Positions 7,215-9,540 of a DNA stretch of 9,540 nt are shown piece by piece. Position numbers and translations under genes: made by a program. Source of the stretch: Bacteroidota bacterium (lineage in GTDB: Bacteria > Bacteroidota > Bacteroidia > JAADEI01); NCBI GenBank assembly GCA_015490475.1, contig WFXT01000112.1, positions 1 to 9,540 of the forward strand, written 5' to 3'. Numbering within the stretch: position 1 is the stretch's first letter; every line of letters starts with the position of its first letter. The notes under the pieces are model-generated. The model did not search any database. It was not told the DNA's origin and saw only the letters and a list, made by a program, of their open reading frames with translations.

Positions 7215-8909
7215 ATGCACTTGAGGAAAGTCAACGGTTGGCAAGGAGAATCTGTGTATTACTATGGTTTATATCAACGACCTATTTTTAACGTTGCTAT
7301 GAGTATGCAACCTTACTTTACTACATTGGTTGGAGCATTAACACATAAAGAACGGGAGCATTGTAAAGAATTGGCACGTAAGAGTCTTCCTCCTGCAGTT
7401 AAAAAATATGTCCTGACTTTGCTGGAGAGCAAGCCAGAGGAAATAACTATCCGTGATGAAGCCTTCTTGAAAGAATATTCTGAAAGTGGCAGAAGATGGT
7501 TGAGACGTGCTGCACAGGAATTTCTGGAAAATGCCCTTTATGAACTGTATGGAAGTTCCTACGAATTGCGCATTGTTCTCAATCAAATTCATTTAGCCAT
7601 TATGCGTGGGCATAGTGCTTCGCCATTCTTAAGACCTTTGAAAAGAAGAATAAATGAAATCTTGCAAGAAAGCTATAGTTTGTTTGCTGTTCCTCTTCCA
7701 TGGTTACTTGAACTTGCGTATCTTTCATTATCTTACCCGGGAAACGCTATAATAGAAAAATCTCCTGTTTCTTTTGCCGAGGCGATTAAGTTGATTGAGT
7801 TGGACAAAAAACGCCTGGAAACAGTTAGATATGCTGTTGAACATGACCCTTTCATAGGCGAAAGCAATCCAGAAACGCAGTCAATAATACAAAGGCTGGA
7901 AGATATTGAACAACACTTGAAAAGCCTTGAGACCCTTCCCTTTCATAAGACCATAGTATCTCTTTATGGAATGATGGCACTTTTATATGACCAGTTAGGA
8001 TTTATTAGTAAGTCTAATGCCATTGCTAGAATTTTTATGGATGCCCTTCCGGAATTGATTAGTTTTTTAGAACGTATTGTCTCAAATGGCAAGATAGATA
8101 AATATAAGGAATGGGCTAATGTAATTGTTTTCATGGCTATCGTATGTCTCCAGGTTATGAGTAACATTACGGGATGGACAGATGAAGAAATTGAAGGTTT
8201 GAAACAACAAGTTTTACGGTTGGTTCATGTTATAGATGATATCAAAGAAACGCTATCTATTGCTGAGATTCCTTTGAAGGCTCGTTTATCAGCATGGCTT
8301 GCCACACACGGGTACTATGATGAAGCGTCAGAATTATTAGAACAGGTTGGCTGGCATTCCCTAAATCCAGAGTATGCATTCAGGCCCATTGAACGTGTTG
8401 ATTTTTCCGTGGCTCAATTCTGGTGTCTGATGCATCAAAAAGAATGGTCACAGGCTTTGAGAGCGGTGTCCCGATTAGAACAAATAGTTCCACAACGACC
8501 TTTATATTACTATTTAACTGAACTGTTGCGTTTTGTCGTAGCACTTAGAAAAAATGATTATGAATTATTGTCCAGTACAGCAGATCGTGTTTATCACTGG
8601 AATCGCAGACATAAACAACTGTTTCCAACTCTGGGTAAAGTATTACGATTTATCGGTTTGAAGGCACATAGGTTTAGCAGACCATCGGACTGGTCACAGG
8701 CAGTAAGCAGAATTTACGACCTGTATATAAAACATCCATTTTACATTACCAATATAGAAAAGCCAGTCCATTTGCTTGGAGAGATAACAAATAAAGCATT
8801 ACAAAAGAAAGTGAACTCAATTGACAATGTAGTTGGAAAGCAGAGTGAAATTCCTCTGGAGCCTTTAAAACATACAGTTGAAACAATGGTAAAAATTGCA
8901 AGACAATGA
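7215..8909 (+). CDS. Hypothetical helical-repeat (TPR-like) protein
   Basis: Function unknown. There is no signal peptide or convincing membrane span, so a cytoplasmic location is likely. The whole protein looks alpha-helical. Helix-turn-helix pairs spaced like tetratricopeptide repeats appear at about 358-380 (HGYYDEASELLEQVGW), 400-422 (HQKEWSQALRAVSRLEQ) and 431-460. A charged, probably coiled stretch lies at 185-245. The region at about 38-112 (LTHKEREHCKELA, a variable middle, then LRRAAQEFLENALYELYG) recalls the N-terminus of a group of uncharacterised Bacteroidota helical proteins that begin with an LSKxEKxxF-like motif; this is from memory and tentative. The start is uncertain: ATG 7215 gives 564 residues, but the first 28 look unlike the rest, and ATG 7299 (MSMQPYFTTL) gives 536 and suits the remembered family better. 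The stop overlaps the next gene's ATG. Confidence 0.65.
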   Translation: MHLRKVNGWQGESVYYYGLYQRPIFNVAMSMQPYFTTLVGALTHKEREHCKELARKSLPPAVKKYVLTLLESKPEEITIRDEAFLKEYSESGRRWLRRAAQEFLENALYELYGSSYELRIVLNQIHLAIMRGHSASPFLRPLKRRINEILQESYSLFAVPLPWLLELAYLSLSYPGNAIIEKSPVSFAEAIKLIELDKKRLETVRYAVEHDPFIGESNPETQSIIQRLEDIEQHLKSLETLPFHKTIVSLYGMMALLYDQLGFISKSNAIARIFMDALPELISFLERIVSNGKIDKYKEWANVIVFMAIVCLQVMSNITGWTDEEIEGLKQQVLRLVHVIDDIKETLSIAEIPLKARLSAWLATHGYYDEASELLEQVGWHSLNPEYAFRPIERVDFSVAQFWCLMHQKEWSQALRAVSRLEQIVPQRPLYYYLTELLRFVVALRKNDYELLSSTADRVYHWNRRHKQLFPTLGKVLRFIGLKAHRFSRPSDWSQAVSRIYDLYIKHPFYITNIEKPVHLLGEITNKALQKKVNSIDNVVGKQSEIPLEPLKHTVETMVKIARQ

Positions 8910-9540
8910 TTAGGTTTTTGATTATAACACTGTTGGGATTCTGGAGTACTTTTTTGTGGGCTCAGACTTTCTGTGTTGGACTGGGAGGAGGAGCCAGTGA
9001 TGGAGATTTACAAGATTTTGCTATCCGTGGTGATACAATAATTGTTGTGGGAATGGCATTCAGTCACGACTCAGCCATGATTGAAGTGGGATATGTTGCC
9101 GGTGTTACACTTACTGGAGAGCTTCTGTGGCAAAAACACTGGAACCTTCTTAAGGCAGACTATAATGGCGGTCTTACTGTTGCAAGATTGAATAATGGAA
9201 ACTTCTTATTCTTTGGAGGTTCCGGAGATGGAGTATATGGTGTTCCTTCCTATGTTGAGATAATTGCACAAGGAGACACAGTATGGACAGGACGAGTAAT
9301 ATACGCTAGTAATTCAGGCAATGTGGGAGAGTTTATTATGAGAAGTGCCTGGATTTCCCCTTCTGGTGATGTATGGTTAGTAGGCACAGTGCTTTCGGAG
9401 GTCCTGTTGCAGAAATTTGACCCTGAAACGCATACGTTATTGCTACAAAAATCAATTGGTTCTGGAACGGACCAGACATGGGAAGACGGACAAAGTATTG
9501 CAGCATTACCTGATGGCAGACTTATTATAGCAGGGCACGA
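8906..9540 (+). CDS. N-terminal part of a secreted beta-propeller-like protein (truncated by window end)
   Basis: The frame opens at an ATG overlapping the previous stop (ATGA) and stays open for 211 codons to the window edge. Residues 1-20 are a clear signal peptide (MIRFLIITLLGFWSTFLWAQ, cleavage probably after Ala19 or Gln20), closely like the LWAQ end of the protein at 3285. Four copies of a short motif, polar/turn residues then (D/N/S)G-x then hydrophobic strand then G, occur at about 35-50 (RGDTIIVVG), 89-105 (LNNGNFLFFGG), 145-160 (SPSGDVWLVG) and 195-210 (LPDGRLIIAG). Such units are typical of beta-propeller blades, as in delta-60-type secreted repeats. A T9SS sorting domain may follow beyond the window but cannot be seen. 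No enzyme motif is visible. The overlap suggests translation coupled to the helical-repeat protein upstream. Confidence 0.75.
   Translation, partial: MIRFLIITLLGFWSTFLWAQTFCVGLGGGASDGDLQDFAIRGDTIIVVGMAFSHDSAMIEVGYVAGVTLTGELLWQKHWNLLKADYNGGLTVARLNNGNFLFFGGSGDGVYGVPSYVEIIAQGDTVWTGRVIYASNSGNVGEFIMRSAWISPSGDVWLVGTVLSEVLLQKFDPETHTLLLQKSIGSGTDQTWEDGQSIAALPDGRLIIAGH

Noticed and set aside
7338..7592. Minus-strand open frame of 84 codons inside the helical-repeat gene
   Set aside because: It is a shadow of the longer + strand gene, which shows coherent helical patterning and a coupled downstream gene.
1..9540. A mobile element, CRISPR array, defence system or biosynthetic cluster
   Set aside because: No transposase, integrase, terminal repeat, regularly spaced repeat, nuclease or pathway gene set was found; most genes are housekeeping or typical exported Bacteroidota proteins.

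Overview
The window reads as a chromosomal segment of a member of the Bacteroidota. The support is: a methionyl-tRNA synthetase with the KISTS form of the KMSKS loop; a secreted protein ending in what looks like a type IX secretion (T9SS) sorting domain; a TTTG-N20-TAnnTTTG promoter of the Bacteroidetes type upstream of that gene; and no clear Shine-Dalgarno sequences before the starts. The DNA is AT-rich. I see no tRNA, rRNA, CRISPR array, insertion sequence or phage gene. Nothing points to recent transfer.

Layout. At the left edge is the 3' end of an unidentified + strand gene (3-266). It converges on metG (281-2329, minus strand) with a 14-base gap. A cytoplasmic S66-family LD-carboxypeptidase (2352-3251, +) diverges from metG with only 22 bases between the two start codons, so the metG promoter probably lies partly inside its neighbour. 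Next is a T9SS cargo-like protein (3285-4964, +) with a signal peptide, a PKD domain and a C-terminal sorting domain. It is followed by a small hairpin that overlaps its stop codon and then a strong intrinsic terminator (about 5001-5044).

Downstream is a tight three-gene operon: thyA (5074-5871), folA (5868-6377) and a uroporphyrinogen-III synthase-like gene (6374-7123), joined by ATGA stop/start overlaps. ThyA turns methylene-THF into dihydrofolate while making dTMP, and FolA reduces the dihydrofolate back to THF. HemD-like activity belongs to tetrapyrrole synthesis and has no direct link to that cycle.

After a 91-base gap (to the first possible start) comes a 564-codon gene of unknown function (7215-8909, start uncertain), predicted to be a mostly helical, TPR-like cytoplasmic protein. 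It overlaps by ATGA the start of a second exported protein (8906 to the window end, truncated) whose visible part has four beta-propeller-like repeats. This unknown/secreted pair is the least explained part of the window. Most of the rest is ordinary housekeeping sequence, and I found no clear new biological system.
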